64,000 nt of DNA. Source: JAQSWP01 sp040255215. GTDB taxonomy: Bacteria > Pseudomonadota > Alphaproteobacteria > Reyranellales > JAQSWP01. This document shows, piece by piece, positions 52,786-61,524 of this stretch; the first letter of the stretch is position 1, and every line of letters starts with the position of its first letter. The position numbers were made by a program, and so were the translations under genes. The stretch covers positions 1 through 64,000 of the forward strand of contig JBDZUM010000002.1 of the NCBI GenBank assembly GCA_040255215.1, given 5' to 3'. Below the pieces are notes generated by a model. That model had not been told where the DNA came from. It saw only the letters and a program-made list of their open reading frames with translations, and ran no database searches.

Positions 52786-53361
52786 TCAAAGCACGCCGCC
52801 GTAGAACAGCGCGGCGAGTCCCAGCGCGAAGAACAGAAGTGCTGCGGCGATCCTGATCGCCCGCAGCGGCAGACGGGCGGCGGCGACGTTGCCCAGCCAC
52901 AGCACCGGCAGGTTGGCCAGCATCATGCCGAGCGTGGTGCCGGCGGTGACGACCGCCAGCGCCTGATACTTGGCCGCCAGCGCCACGGTGGCGATCTGCG
53001 TCTTGTCGCCGATCTCGACCAGAAAGAAGCAGACCGCGGTGGCGAGGAACGGGCCGAAGCGGTCGAGCCGGCCGATGCGGTTGCCGTCCTCGTCGAGCCG
53101 GTCGGGCACCAGGGTCCAGGCGGCCATGGCGATGAAGGACAGGCCGACGATCCAGCGCAGCCAGTCGCCGGCCAGGAACTGCGCCACCAAGGTGCCGCCC
53201 CAGGCGGCCAGCGCGTGGTTGGCGAGCGTGGCGACTAGGATGCCGAAGGCGATCGGCACCGGCTTGCGGAAACGGCTGGCCAGCACCAGCGCCAGCAACT
53301 GGGTCTTGTCGCCGATTTCGGCCAGGGCGACGGCAAGGGTGGAGGCGAGAAAGGCTTCCAT
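52786..53361 (-). CDS. GDT1/UPF0016-type manganese exporter
   Basis: 191 aa with six membrane helices in two homologous halves. The duplicated family signature E-x-G-D-K-T occurs at Glu15-Thr20 (ALAEIGDKTQLLALVLA) and around Glu116 (FLVEIGDKTQIATVALA). Relatives (MneA in Vibrio, TMEM165 in animals) export Mn2+ or exchange Ca2+/Mn2+ for protons. A yybP-ykoY Mn riboswitch lies in the leader, supporting a Mn-export role. Start MEAFLASTLA with GGAG spaced eight bases. Confidence 0.92.
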   Translation of the reverse strand: MEAFLASTLAVALAEIGDKTQLLALVLASRFRKPVPIAFGILVATLANHALAAWGGTLVAQFLAGDWLRWIVGLSFIAMAAWTLVPDRLDEDGNRIGRLDRFGPFLATAVCFFLVEIGDKTQIATVALAAKYQALAVVTAGTTLGMMLANLPVLWLGNVAAARLPLRAIRIAAALLFFALGLAALFYGGVL

Positions 53362-53462
53362 AAGGGGAACTCCGACGGGTCGGGCGCGACCATGACCGTG
53401 GCGTCGCCTCTCCCGCCCGACCCCGGCGGCGCGCGCCCGGTCTTCGGAAAGACGATGCCAGC

Positions 53463-53582
53463 GGTCTCGCCAGAGGCCCCCGGATAGTCCGGTCGGCTCC
53501 TGCCCGCGCCATGAGGTTCCGGTGACGGTGCCTCAAGTGTGTTGACGCGGGCCCCGCGGCAGGCGCGGGCGGCTACTCCCCG
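53463..53582 (-). ncRNA. yybP-ykoY manganese riboswitch
   Basis: On the minus strand the leader starts GGGGAGTAGCCGCCCGCGCC, passes GCGTCAACACACTTGAGGCA and closes with CTCTGGCGAGACCGCTGGC. The GGGGAGUAGC box, the GUCAACA.ACUU core and the final GGCGAGACC match the yybP-ykoY consensus. Downstream, GGGTCGGGCG pairs with CGCCCGACCC (53414-53423 and 53377-53386), which may form the expression platform before the start codon. Mn2+ would turn the exporter on. Confidence 0.85.
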
Positions 53583-53692
53583 ATGGATCGGCGTTCTATA
53601 GGCCAGCGGCGCGGGCCTGAAAAGCGCCAAAAACCGGCCGCGACAAAGGGCGCGGGTTGCATCCGGATCACTTGCGAGCGAGTGTTACTCGC

Positions 53693-54061
53693 ATGAAAAA
53701 CGATGGCATTCCCGGCCCCGCGAGCATCGTCGCCCTGCTGGCGTCGCTGGATTTCGACGCCACGGTCGAGTTCTACCGGGCGCTCGACTTCACGCTGGTC
53801 GCGCGCCATGACGACTATCTGCTGATGCGCCATGGCGAGGACGGGCCGGAGCTGCATTTCTGGCTCACCGACGATCGGTCGATCGCCGAGGCGACCGGCG
53901 CCTATGTCAGGACCGCCGACGCCAACGCGCTGTCCGCCCGCTGGCGCCAGGCGTTGCCCAAGGCGCGCATCACCCAGCCGCAGGACAAGCCCTGGGGCAT
54001 GCGCGAGTTCTACGTCTTCGATCCGTCGGGCAATCTGCTGCGCGTCGGGCAGGCGGTGTAA
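53693..54061 (+). CDS. VOC protein, bleomycin-resistance-like
   Basis: 122 aa, MKNDGIPGPASIVALLASLD then FDATVEFYRALDFTLVARHD, the BLMA-type opening, HGEDGPELHFWLTDDRSIAE, and the second half PWGMREFYVFDPSGNLLRVG, where 'EFYVFDPSGNLL' is the hallmark last strand. May bind a small hydrophobic or antibiotic-like ligand without catalysis; substrate unknown. The ATG is preceded by the palindrome TGCGAG/CTCGCA (53674-53694), which could fold as a hairpin. Confidence 0.85.
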   Translation: MKNDGIPGPASIVALLASLDFDATVEFYRALDFTLVARHDDYLLMRHGEDGPELHFWLTDDRSIAEATGAYVRTADANALSARWRQALPKARITQPQDKPWGMREFYVFDPSGNLLRVGQAV

Positions 54062-54123
54062 TTCCCTCGCCCGCTTCAACGGAGCGAGGAGAAAAGTTCA
54101 AAGCGCTTTGCCATTTTGCGCAA

Positions 54124-54247
54124 CAGACTCCCTCATCCTGAGGAGCGGCCTGCAAGGCCGCGTCTCGAAGGATCGGCAAGCGCACCATTGTCTGTGCAGC
54201 CTATCCTTCGAGACGCTCGCTATCGCTCGCTCCTCAGGACGAGGGAG
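54124..54247. repeat. CCCTCATCC-family long palindromic repeat
   Basis: Inverted arms CTCCCTCATCCTGAGGAGCG...TCTCGAAGGATCGG and CCTATCCTTCGAGACGCTCG...GCTCCTCAGGACGAGGGAG, about 45 bp each around a 30-bp centre. The same family is inserted in leuS at 30319-30463. Flanked by 18-bp direct repeats GAGAAAAGTTCAAAGCGC at 54089-54106 and 54266-54283. Confidence 0.85.
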
Positions 54248-54274
54248 TTGGTTGCGCCGCCTTACGAGAAAAGT

Positions 54275-54790
54275 TCAAAGCGCCTTCCAGTAGAAGCGCG
54301 TGTCGACGGCCAGCCGCACGAAAGTCAGCGGCAGGCGCTCGACGTCGATCGCCGTGTAGCCGTGGCGTTCGTAGAAGCGATGCGCCGCCTTGAACTGCTC
54401 GGTGGTGCCGAGAAAGATCTCGGCGATGCCGTGGCGGCGGGCGTGCTCTTCCAGCGTCTTGAGCAGCAGGCTGGCGGGTCCGGCGGCGCCGCCGCCGCGA
54501 TGGTTGTCGCGCACGAACATCTTGCGCAGGGCGGCGATGCGCTTGCCGCGGCGGTCGGTGCCCAGATCGTGCAGGCCGATCGAGCCGACGACATGATCGG
54601 GCGCGCCGGCCGGCGCCTGCGCCACCCAGAAATTGCCGACGCCGACGCGATAGGCGGCCTGGATGTCGTGCAGGTCGGTTTGCTGGCCGTAGGTGATCGG
54701 CAGGTCGAACTCGTCCTGCTGGATCGCCAGGATCATCTCGATCAGCGAGTTACGGTGCTGCGGCGCATAGGGCTCGATGCGGTAGGTCAT
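54275..54790 (-). CDS. GNAT N-acetyltransferase
   Basis: 171 aa. MTYRIEPYAPQHRNSLIEMI, core LRKMFVRDNHRGGGAAGPAS-LLLKTLEEHARRHGIAEIFL with the R/Q-x-x-G-x-G/A acetyl-CoA loop, and FYERHGYTAIDVERLP as the final GNAT motif. Substrate unknown. The stop codon lies in the 18-bp direct repeat that flanks the neighbouring palindrome. It is downstream of ribA on the same strand, with 17 bp between them, so the two may be co-transcribed. Confidence 0.88.
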   Translation of the reverse strand: MTYRIEPYAPQHRNSLIEMILAIQQDEFDLPITYGQQTDLHDIQAAYRVGVGNFWVAQAPAGAPDHVVGSIGLHDLGTDRRGKRIAALRKMFVRDNHRGGGAAGPASLLLKTLEEHARRHGIAEIFLGTTEQFKAAHRFYERHGYTAIDVERLPLTFVRLAVDTRFYWKAL

Positions 54791-54807
54791 GGCGTCGACG
54801 CCGCAGG

Positions 54808-55980
54808 TTAGAGCATATGCCCGGCGCGGGTCGCCTTGGTGCGCAGGTAGTTTTCGTTGTGGCCGTTGGCCGGGAAGACGTGGCGCACGCGCTCGACCAC
54901 CTCGATGCCGTACTGGCCGAGCTGGCCGAGCTTCTGCGGATTGTTGGTCATCAGCCGCACGCGCGCGATGCCCATGCCCGACAGGATGACGGCGGCCGGG
55001 CGATAGAGGCGCTCGTCGGCGTCGTAGCCCAGCTGCTCGTTGGCGTCGATCGTGTCGAAACCGCCGTCCTGCAACTGGTAGGCGCGCAGCTTGTTGACCA
55101 GGCCGATGCCGCGGCCTTCCTGCGCCAGATACAGCAGAACGCCCGAGCCGGCGCGGGCGATCTCGGCGATGGCGCCGCGCAGCTGCTCGCCGCAGTCGCA
55201 GCGCAGGCTGGCCAGCAGATCGCCGGTGAAGCATTCGGAATGCAGGCGGATCAGCACCGGCTCGGTCGGATCGATGTCGCCGATGACGATGGCCAGATGC
55301 TCCTTGCCGCCGTCGCGCGGTCGCCACGCCACGATGCGGGCGTTCTCCGCGCCTTCGAGCGGCACGCGCGCGTCGGCCACCGGCTGCAGGGTCTGCGCCG
55401 CCATCTCCTCGTAGAGCGCGATGGCGGCGGTATCGACGTAGATCAGGTCCTGCTCGCGCGCCCATTGGCGCAGCTGGTCCTTGCGGTCGATCGCCAGCGG
55501 CCCCATCAGCACGGCCGGCAGCAGGCGCGCCAGCTTCGACAATTCGATGGCGGCGCGGGCGACGGCGGACGAGGGCGGCGCCACGGGCCGCGAGAAATGC
55601 CGGCCGACCTTCTTCGGATCGGCGCGCGGATCGGCGACGTCGGCGACGATCTCGGCGGCGACGCCGGTCGGGATGGCGAGCGCGACGGTATTGGTCTCGC
55701 GGATCTGCGCCAGCAGATGCGGCGGCACGTCGATCGCCAGGGTGCGGGCGCGCGGCTCGGTCAGCAGCAGATAGGGCGAGGAGGCGCACAGCGCGCTGAC
55801 GCGGCGCTGCACCTCGTTGCCCAGCCCCTCGGCGGCGGCGATCAGGGCGGCATGGCCCGAGGGGTCGCGCAGGGCGACGATGCCGCCGCGGCGCAGCTCG
55901 GCCATGGCCCGCTCGACGCCGACCAGCGGCGTGGCGATCGCCGGCTGGGTCGGGGCAGTGGGAGCGGGATGGGACGCCAT
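54808..55980 (-). CDS. ribA: GTP cyclohydrolase II RibA (with N-terminal RibB-like remnant)
   Basis: 390 aa, longer than simple RibA (about 200). The C-terminal half carries the enzyme: LIRLHSECFTGDLLASLRCD-CGEQL (zinc-binding Cys residues), LLYLAQEGRGIGLVNKLRAY and LTNNPQKLGQL-like VRLMTNNPQKLGQLGQYGIE. It opens GTP in the first step of riboflavin synthesis. The first 190 residues have a RibB-like, probably inactive, region (GIVALRDPSGHAALIAAAEG) as in some alphaproteobacterial RibA proteins. Start at MASHPAPTAP. No FMN riboswitch is seen upstream. Confidence 0.88.
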   Translation of the reverse strand: MASHPAPTAPTQPAIATPLVGVERAMAELRRGGIVALRDPSGHAALIAAAEGLGNEVQRRVSALCASSPYLLLTEPRARTLAIDVPPHLLAQIRETNTVALAIPTGVAAEIVADVADPRADPKKVGRHFSRPVAPPSSAVARAAIELSKLARLLPAVLMGPLAIDRKDQLRQWAREQDLIYVDTAAIALYEEMAAQTLQPVADARVPLEGAENARIVAWRPRDGGKEHLAIVIGDIDPTEPVLIRLHSECFTGDLLASLRCDCGEQLRGAIAEIARAGSGVLLYLAQEGRGIGLVNKLRAYQLQDGGFDTIDANEQLGYDADERLYRPAAVILSGMGIARVRLMTNNPQKLGQLGQYGIEVVERVRHVFPANGHNENYLRTKATRAGHML

Positions 55981-56195
55981 GGTACTGGAATTCCTGAATA
56001 TTATTCCGCTGCCGTGGCCGCGGACCTGTCCATTTATAGTCGGCTGAAAAGCGACTTTTAAGCGGACAAATCGGACCGGTAGCGGATTGCTTCGTCCGGA
56101 AAATGAGCCGTCGGCGGAAAAAGTCAATGCTGCGAACGGGTTGGCCGCCGCAATTGTCCGCAATCGCCGGGCTGTTTTGCGATTAAGATGACGGG

Positions 56196-57074
56196 ATGAC
56201 GGCGATCTACCGCGATTTCGACCAGGCGGCCCTCGATGCGGCCTACAACAACCGCGCCCACGTCCCGCATTTCATGCAGATCGTCGAGCGCTTCCAGGGC
56301 CTGAGCGACCGGGCGCGGGCGAATTTGAAGCCGAGGCTAGATCTCGCCTATGGGCGCGATCCGCGCCAGCGGCTCGATTTCTATCCGGCGGCCGACGGCA
56401 AGGCGCCGCTGTTCGTCTTCATCCATGGCGGCTACTGGCAGTCGCTGGACAACAAACCGTTCTCGTTCCTGGCGACGCCGTTGCACGAGGCCGGCATCGC
56501 CTTCGCCGCCATGACCTACGATCTGTGCCCGACGATCAGCATGACGCGGCTGCTCGAGCAGGTGCGCGAGGGCATCGTCTGGCTGCACGCGAACGCGGGC
56601 GAGCTGGGCTTCGATCCGGCGCGGCTGTTCGTCGGCGGCCATTCGGCCGGCGGGCATCTGACGGCGATGCTGGCGCTGACCGATTTCACCCGCTACGGCC
56701 TGCCGGCCGATGCGATCAAGGGCGGGCTCAGCGTCTCGGGCCTTTACGAGCTGGAGCCGGTGCGGCTGGCCTATGTCAACGAGGCGCTGAAACTGGATGC
56801 GGCCGAGGCGCGCGCTCTCTCGCCGATCCACCATCTGCCGCGCGACGGCGCTTCGACGCCGCCGCTGCTGCTGGCGGTCGGCGCGGCGGAGCTGCCCGAA
56901 TTCGTGCGCCAGCAGCGCGACTTCGCCCAGGCCTGCCGCCGCCAGGGCGTGCGCGGCGCCGATATCGAGCTGGCCGGCCACAATCACTTCTCCGTGCTGG
57001 AGACGCTGGAGAGCGCGGAGGCGCCGCTGTTTACGCCGCTGCGGCGGCTGATCGAAACCGGTTCCGTGCTATAA
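56196..57074 (+). CDS. alpha/beta hydrolase, arylformamidase/esterase-like
   Basis: 292 aa. HGGYW (77-81) forms the oxyanion hole, and the nucleophile elbow GHSAG has Ser150. Asp and His follow near LLAVGAAELPEFVRQQRDFA and LAGHNHFSVLETL. The HGGYW element and length resemble kynurenine formamidases and related small esterases. Cytosolic. Divergent from ribA and followed after 28 bp by a response regulator. Confidence 0.85.
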   Translation: MTAIYRDFDQAALDAAYNNRAHVPHFMQIVERFQGLSDRARANLKPRLDLAYGRDPRQRLDFYPAADGKAPLFVFIHGGYWQSLDNKPFSFLATPLHEAGIAFAAMTYDLCPTISMTRLLEQVREGIVWLHANAGELGFDPARLFVGGHSAGGHLTAMLALTDFTRYGLPADAIKGGLSVSGLYELEPVRLAYVNEALKLDAAEARALSPIHHLPRDGASTPPLLLAVGAAELPEFVRQQRDFAQACRRQGVRGADIELAGHNHFSVLETLESAEAPLFTPLRRLIETGSVL

Positions 57075-57102
57075 GCGGCGCGGCGCAGAGAACGAGGATG
57101 GC

Positions 57103-57792
57103 ATGAGCAAGGGGCGCAAGCTGCTGCTGGTCGACGACGACGAGGCGCTGAGGAAGGCGCTCGCCGAACAGCTCGGCCTGCACGAGGAATTCGTCTGCCT
57201 GCAGGCGGGCACCGCGGCCGAGGGGCTGGCGCTGGCCAAGTCGGACCATTTCGAGGCGCTGATCCTCGATGTCGGCCTGCCCGACATGGACGGGCGCGAT
57301 CTGTGCAAGCTGATGCGCCGGCAGGGCGTGCGCGCGCCGATCATCATGCTGACGGCGGCGGACACCGACGCCGACGCCATTCTCGGCCTCGATTCGGGCG
57401 CCAACGACTACGTCACCAAGCCGTTCCGCATCACCGTGCTGCTCGCCCGCCTGCGCGCCCATCTGCGCCAGCACGAACGCAGCGAGGATGCGGTGCTGAC
57501 CATCGGCCCCTACGAGTTCCAGCCGGCGGCCAAGATGCTGCTGGAGAAGGACGGCAAGAAGAAGGTGCGGCTGACCGAGAAGGAAGCGGCGATCCTGAAA
57601 TTCCTCTACCGCGCCGGCGAGAAGCCGGTGCCGCGCGAGACGCTGCTCAACGAGGTCTGGGGCTACAACGCCGGCGTCACCACCCACACGCTGGAGACCC
57701 ATATCTACCGCCTGCGCCAGAAGATCGAGCGCGACCCCGCGCATGCCGCCCTGCTGGTCACCGACAAGGGCGGCTACCGGCTGCAGCCTTAG
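57103..57792 (+). CDS. OmpR/PhoB-type response regulator
   Basis: 229 aa. Receiver domain: LLLVDDDEALRKALAEQLGL, phospho-acceptor Asp56 in LILDVGLPDMDG, Thr84 and Lys106 (NDYVTKPF). C-terminal winged helix: KVRLTEKEAAILKFLYRAGE-KPVPRETLLNEVWGYNAGVT and the recognition region HTLETHIYRLRQKIERDPAH. No sensor kinase is adjacent, so it is an orphan here. The target genes cannot be seen. It starts 28 bp after the esterase gene. Confidence 0.93.
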   Translation: MSKGRKLLLVDDDEALRKALAEQLGLHEEFVCLQAGTAAEGLALAKSDHFEALILDVGLPDMDGRDLCKLMRRQGVRAPIIMLTAADTDADAILGLDSGANDYVTKPFRITVLLARLRAHLRQHERSEDAVLTIGPYEFQPAAKMLLEKDGKKKVRLTEKEAAILKFLYRAGEKPVPRETLLNEVWGYNAGVTTHTLETHIYRLRQKIERDPAHAALLVTDKGGYRLQP

Positions 57793-57903
57793 CGACGCGG
57801 ATTTCGGCGTTGCAGCCGAGGGTTGTGGCCAGTTCCTAAAATTCGTGCCAGATTGCAACATCAGCTACAACCCGTGCATCGAACGAGGGCGCCGGTTCGG
57901 ACG

Positions 57904-58680
57904 ATGTCAGTCGCGGCAATTCCTGAAACGGCGAGATCAGTGCGATTTGCGGGCCTGGTCTTGTTTTGCGCCATTGTGCTTGTGGGCCTTGGCGGCAGCG
58001 CCGGTCGACCGGCTCAGGACATCGTCCTGTGGGCCTGGGACAGGCCGGAGAACCTCTCCTTCGCCGACCGCCGGGTTTCGATCGCCTATGTCGCGGCCAA
58101 TATCGTGCTGAGCGGCGCAGACGCCAGCGTGACGCCGCGTCTGCCGCCGCTCGAACTGCCGCCGGGCGTTCGGGCGTTTCCCGTCATTCACGTCGAAGCC
58201 GACCGACGGGTTCCGCCGCAGCTCAATCAACGCCAGGCCGAGATCATGATCGACGTCGCCAGGCAGATCGCCGGCTCGGCGCCCGCTGCGATGCTGCAGA
58301 TCGACTTCGAGGCGCTGCCCTCGCAGCAGAACTTCTATGCCGGCGTGCTGCGCGAGGTGCGGCCGGTCCTGCCGGCCGACACATCGCTGTCCATCACGGC
58401 CCTGGTGTCGTGGTGCATGTTCGAAGGGTGGACCGCGTCCCTGCCGGTCGACGAGATCGTGCCGATGGCATTCCGTATGGGCCGCGGCAGCGGCGCGCAA
58501 CGGGCGCTCGATCGCGGCGACGACCTGAGACAGGCGAATTGCCGCCACGCCATCGGCATCGCACTCGACGAGCCGCGGCGCGCCCTGCCGCGGGGGCGGC
58601 GGATCTACGTCTTCAATCCACGATCCTGGGACCGCGATGCCTATGGCGCGGCCCTGACGGAGGCCGGCAGATGGCGGTGA
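57904..58680 (+). CDS. DUF3142 protein
   Basis: 258 aa. N-terminal hydrophobic segment (FAGLVLFCAIVLVGLGGSAG, possible signal anchor), then QDIVLWAWDRPENLSFADRR, the typical DUF3142 start, and QIDFEALPSQQNFYAGVLRE and SLSITALVSWCMFEGWTASL, consistent with a TIM-barrel glycoside-hydrolase-like fold. Enzymatic function not established. Its stop overlaps the next gene by 10 bp, so both form one unit. Confidence 0.82.
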   Translation: MSVAAIPETARSVRFAGLVLFCAIVLVGLGGSAGRPAQDIVLWAWDRPENLSFADRRVSIAYVAANIVLSGADASVTPRLPPLELPPGVRAFPVIHVEADRRVPPQLNQRQAEIMIDVARQIAGSAPAAMLQIDFEALPSQQNFYAGVLREVRPVLPADTSLSITALVSWCMFEGWTASLPVDEIVPMAFRMGRGSGAQRALDRGDDLRQANCRHAIGIALDEPRRALPRGRRIYVFNPRSWDRDAYGAALTEAGRWR

Positions 58681-60944
58681 GGTTCACAGCATCCAAGTTA
58701 CTGGCGACGGCGATGGCGCTGCTGCTGACGGCGCCCGCCCTGGCCTCCGGGCCGTTCCTGCCGGACGCGGTCTTCGTCACCACGAGCGGCAGCGATCCGC
58801 GCGATGCGACGGGATTCCATGAAGGGCGGCTGGGCGTGGTGCTGCCAAGCGTTCCGGGCGCGAAGCTGGCGGCGGCGTACCGGGCGCTGATCGGCAAGCC
58901 GCTCTCGAAAGCAGAAGCTCTCGCCATCGGCCGTCGCGTTGGCGATCCGCCCAGTGCGTACGACGTTGCCGCCAAATGGCAGGAAGCCCGCAACAGGCTG
59001 ATGGACCATCTGCCCAGGCTCGACTTGCCGAACTTTGCCGGCTATTGGGCCGGGTTCCAGCCGCCCTACGTCAAATGTTCGATGAATGCGGCCGAGGTGG
59101 CGATCGAAACGCTCGGGCAGCGCATCGCCAGGCATGGCGCGCGAACCCCCTGGGTGGAAAACTGGACCCGGGGGCAGGACCAGGTATTTGCGGCTTGCGG
59201 CGACGAGGCGACCATTCCCCTCGCGGCGCCCGAGGACGCGCCGCAATGGTTTCGCCACGATCGCGCCTACCAGATCGCGGCGGCGAATTTCTACGCCGGC
59301 AATTTCGACGAAGCCGCGGACTTGTTCCGCGCCATTGCCGCCGACCGCGACTCGCCCTGGAGCGGTATCGCTCCCTATCTCGTCGTTCGCGTCCTGAAGC
59401 GGAAATCGCTGGCGTCGACCTGGGTGTGGGGCGGCGCGCCGGAGCGGCGATCACTGCCGCCGGAAGAGACGACGATCGCGGCGGCAAACGCCTTGCTGCG
59501 CGATCCGGCGATGGCCGGCTGGCATGAGCCGACGCGCGACATCCTGCGCCAGCTGGCGTTCCATGCCGATCGCCCGGGCATGGTGGCGGAATTCGAGCGG
59601 CGCTTTCTCGGCCCCGAGAGCGCCGGCCTCAGCGCCGACGCCCTGAACGACTACCTGCTTGCGGGCGAGCGCATCGGACAATTGCCGATGGGCAAATGGA
59701 TCCGGGCGATGCAGGGAACGGCGAAGGTCGATGCCTTCGATATTTGGAAAGCGGACGGCGGCCTGCCCTGGCTGGTCGCGGCGTCGATGCAGCCCGGCCT
59801 CGAGCTGGGGCAGGCGCGCGAGATCATCGACGCCGCCGCCAAAGTCGGGCGCGACTCGCCGGCCTACGCGCACCTGTCGTATTTCCGCGTGCTGCTGCTG
59901 ATCGAACAGGGGCGAATCGAAGAGGCCCGCGCGGCCCTCGCCGAAATCGATTTCGGCGCGTCCGCGATCACGCTTCAGGCGCGCAATTTGCTGCGGTCGC
60001 TGCAACTGCGCCTGGCGCCCGATCTGGCTTCCTTCGCGGCTGCGGCACCGCGGGCGGCAAGTTACTTCTACAATGCCGTGACGCGATCGGAGGAGAATGG
60101 GCCGGCAGCGACGCCGTTCACTGCCGCCGAAATGAACGGCGACAGCATGCTGGCGTGGCGGTGGGAATTGCGCGGGCGCGATCCGCTCTATTTCATGGGC
60201 GACGGTGTCGCCACCATCAACCGGTTCCTGCCGCTCGACCAGATATTGCGCCTGATGCGGCTGGGATCGCTGCCGGCGCAGCTGCACGATCAGGTTCTGG
60301 CGATGGCGTTTGCGCGCGCGGTGGCGCTCGGGCGACACGACACGGCGCAGGCGCTGGCGCCGCGACTGGCCCGCGCCATTCCCGAACAGCGGGAACTCAT
60401 CGAGGCCTTCGCCGGCGCGAACGATGCCGAGGAGCGCCGATTTCTCGCCGCCATGACCATGCTGCGTCTGCCGGGCGCATCGATCGTGCTGCGCCCCGAC
60501 CTGGGTTACTACTACCGGCCGCACGTCATCGGCAGCTACGGCACGCGCTGGTGGGACGACGACGATCGCGCCGCCCTGGCGCGCAAGGACGACGCGGCAA
60601 AGACCGTGTCGGCCGGCCGCTTCGACTGCGATTACGGCGAATGCTATCTTCGGCACTCATCCGATCCGCCGCCCTTCGTCGACAAGGCGATGCTGGCGCA
60701 GGCGAAAGCCGAGACCGCTGCGCTGGCGGGCCTGCCACTGGCGGGCGAACTTTTTGGCCGGGAGGTCATGCGCTACGCCGTCCGCCATCCCGCGGACGCG
60801 CGGCTGCCGGAAGCCCTGCATCTCGTGGTGCGCGCCACGCGCTATTCCGAGGTAGAAAGCGACATATCGCGCGAAGCGTGGAGCCTGCTGCATCGGCGCT
60901 ATCCCGCCGATCCCTGGACCAGACGCACGCGGTTCTACTACTAA
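58671..60944 (+). CDS. large secreted protein of unknown function, 757 aa
   Basis: Signal peptide (ASKLLATAMALLLTAPALAS), then a helical, TPR-like solenoid: FYAGNFDEAADLFRAIAADR, HLSYFRVLLLIEQGRIEEAR and similar helical pairs. Residues about 590-640 hold a conserved-looking aromatic/acidic stretch YYYRPHVIGSYGTRWWDDDD. No family known to me. Overlap with the DUF3142 gene indicates co-translation and probably a shared complex in the periplasm. Confidence 0.85.
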   Translation: MAVRFTASKLLATAMALLLTAPALASGPFLPDAVFVTTSGSDPRDATGFHEGRLGVVLPSVPGAKLAAAYRALIGKPLSKAEALAIGRRVGDPPSAYDVAAKWQEARNRLMDHLPRLDLPNFAGYWAGFQPPYVKCSMNAAEVAIETLGQRIARHGARTPWVENWTRGQDQVFAACGDEATIPLAAPEDAPQWFRHDRAYQIAAANFYAGNFDEAADLFRAIAADRDSPWSGIAPYLVVRVLKRKSLASTWVWGGAPERRSLPPEETTIAAANALLRDPAMAGWHEPTRDILRQLAFHADRPGMVAEFERRFLGPESAGLSADALNDYLLAGERIGQLPMGKWIRAMQGTAKVDAFDIWKADGGLPWLVAASMQPGLELGQAREIIDAAAKVGRDSPAYAHLSYFRVLLLIEQGRIEEARAALAEIDFGASAITLQARNLLRSLQLRLAPDLASFAAAAPRAASYFYNAVTRSEENGPAATPFTAAEMNGDSMLAWRWELRGRDPLYFMGDGVATINRFLPLDQILRLMRLGSLPAQLHDQVLAMAFARAVALGRHDTAQALAPRLARAIPEQRELIEAFAGANDAEERRFLAAMTMLRLPGASIVLRPDLGYYYRPHVIGSYGTRWWDDDDRAALARKDDAAKTVSAGRFDCDYGECYLRHSSDPPPFVDKAMLAQAKAETAALAGLPLAGELFGREVMRYAVRHPADARLPEALHLVVRATRYSEVESDISREAWSLLHRRYPADPWTRRTRFYY

Positions 60945-60977
60945 AAAAACCGCGACACCGACCCTGCGGAGACCGCC

Positions 60978-61370
60978 ATGCCGATGCTGCCCGTCCTGTC
61001 CGACGCCGAGATGCCGCCTGAGTCGAAAGCGGTGATCGACGACATTCGCGCCGTGCGCAAGACCCAGTTCGTCAACAATTTCTGGCGCGTGCTGGCGCAC
61101 GATCCGAAGCTGCTGAAGCGCACCTGGGAGGACATCAAGCAGGTGATGGGGCCGGGCACGATCGATCCGCTGGTCAAGGAGATGCTCTACGTCGCCGTCT
61201 CGGTCGCCAACAATTGCGAATACTGCATCCGCTCGCACACCGCGGCGGCGCGCGCCAAGGGTCTGAGCGACGCGCAACTGGGCGAATTGATGGCAATCGT
61301 GGCGATGGCGAGCACGACCAACCGGCTGGCGATCGGCCTGCAGGTGCCGGTCGACGACGCCTTCCTGTAA
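60978..61370 (+). CDS. carboxymuconolactone decarboxylase-family protein
   Basis: 130 aa. Conserved CMD/AhpD core: NNFWRVLAHDPKLLKRTWED, LVKEMLYVAVSVANNCEYCI-RSHTAAARAKGLSDAQLGEL. The CEYC pair plus the downstream His is the AhpD-type redox active site, so peroxidase or reductant activity is likelier than decarboxylation. Cytosolic. Short family member of normal length. Confidence 0.88.
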   Translation: MPMLPVLSDAEMPPESKAVIDDIRAVRKTQFVNNFWRVLAHDPKLLKRTWEDIKQVMGPGTIDPLVKEMLYVAVSVANNCEYCIRSHTAAARAKGLSDAQLGELMAIVAMASTTNRLAIGLQVPVDDAFL

Positions 61371-61524
61371 TCGGCTACCGGCAGGCGCAGAGCGTGCGCA
61401 GACGCTGATCGAATTGCCACACCGGCGCGGCAATCGCGCGTGCGACGTCACGATACCGTTGCGGCGCCGGCGGCGAACGCCGATTCTGGCGGCTCCGGAA
61501 ACATCGCGCGTCGGACAACCGATC

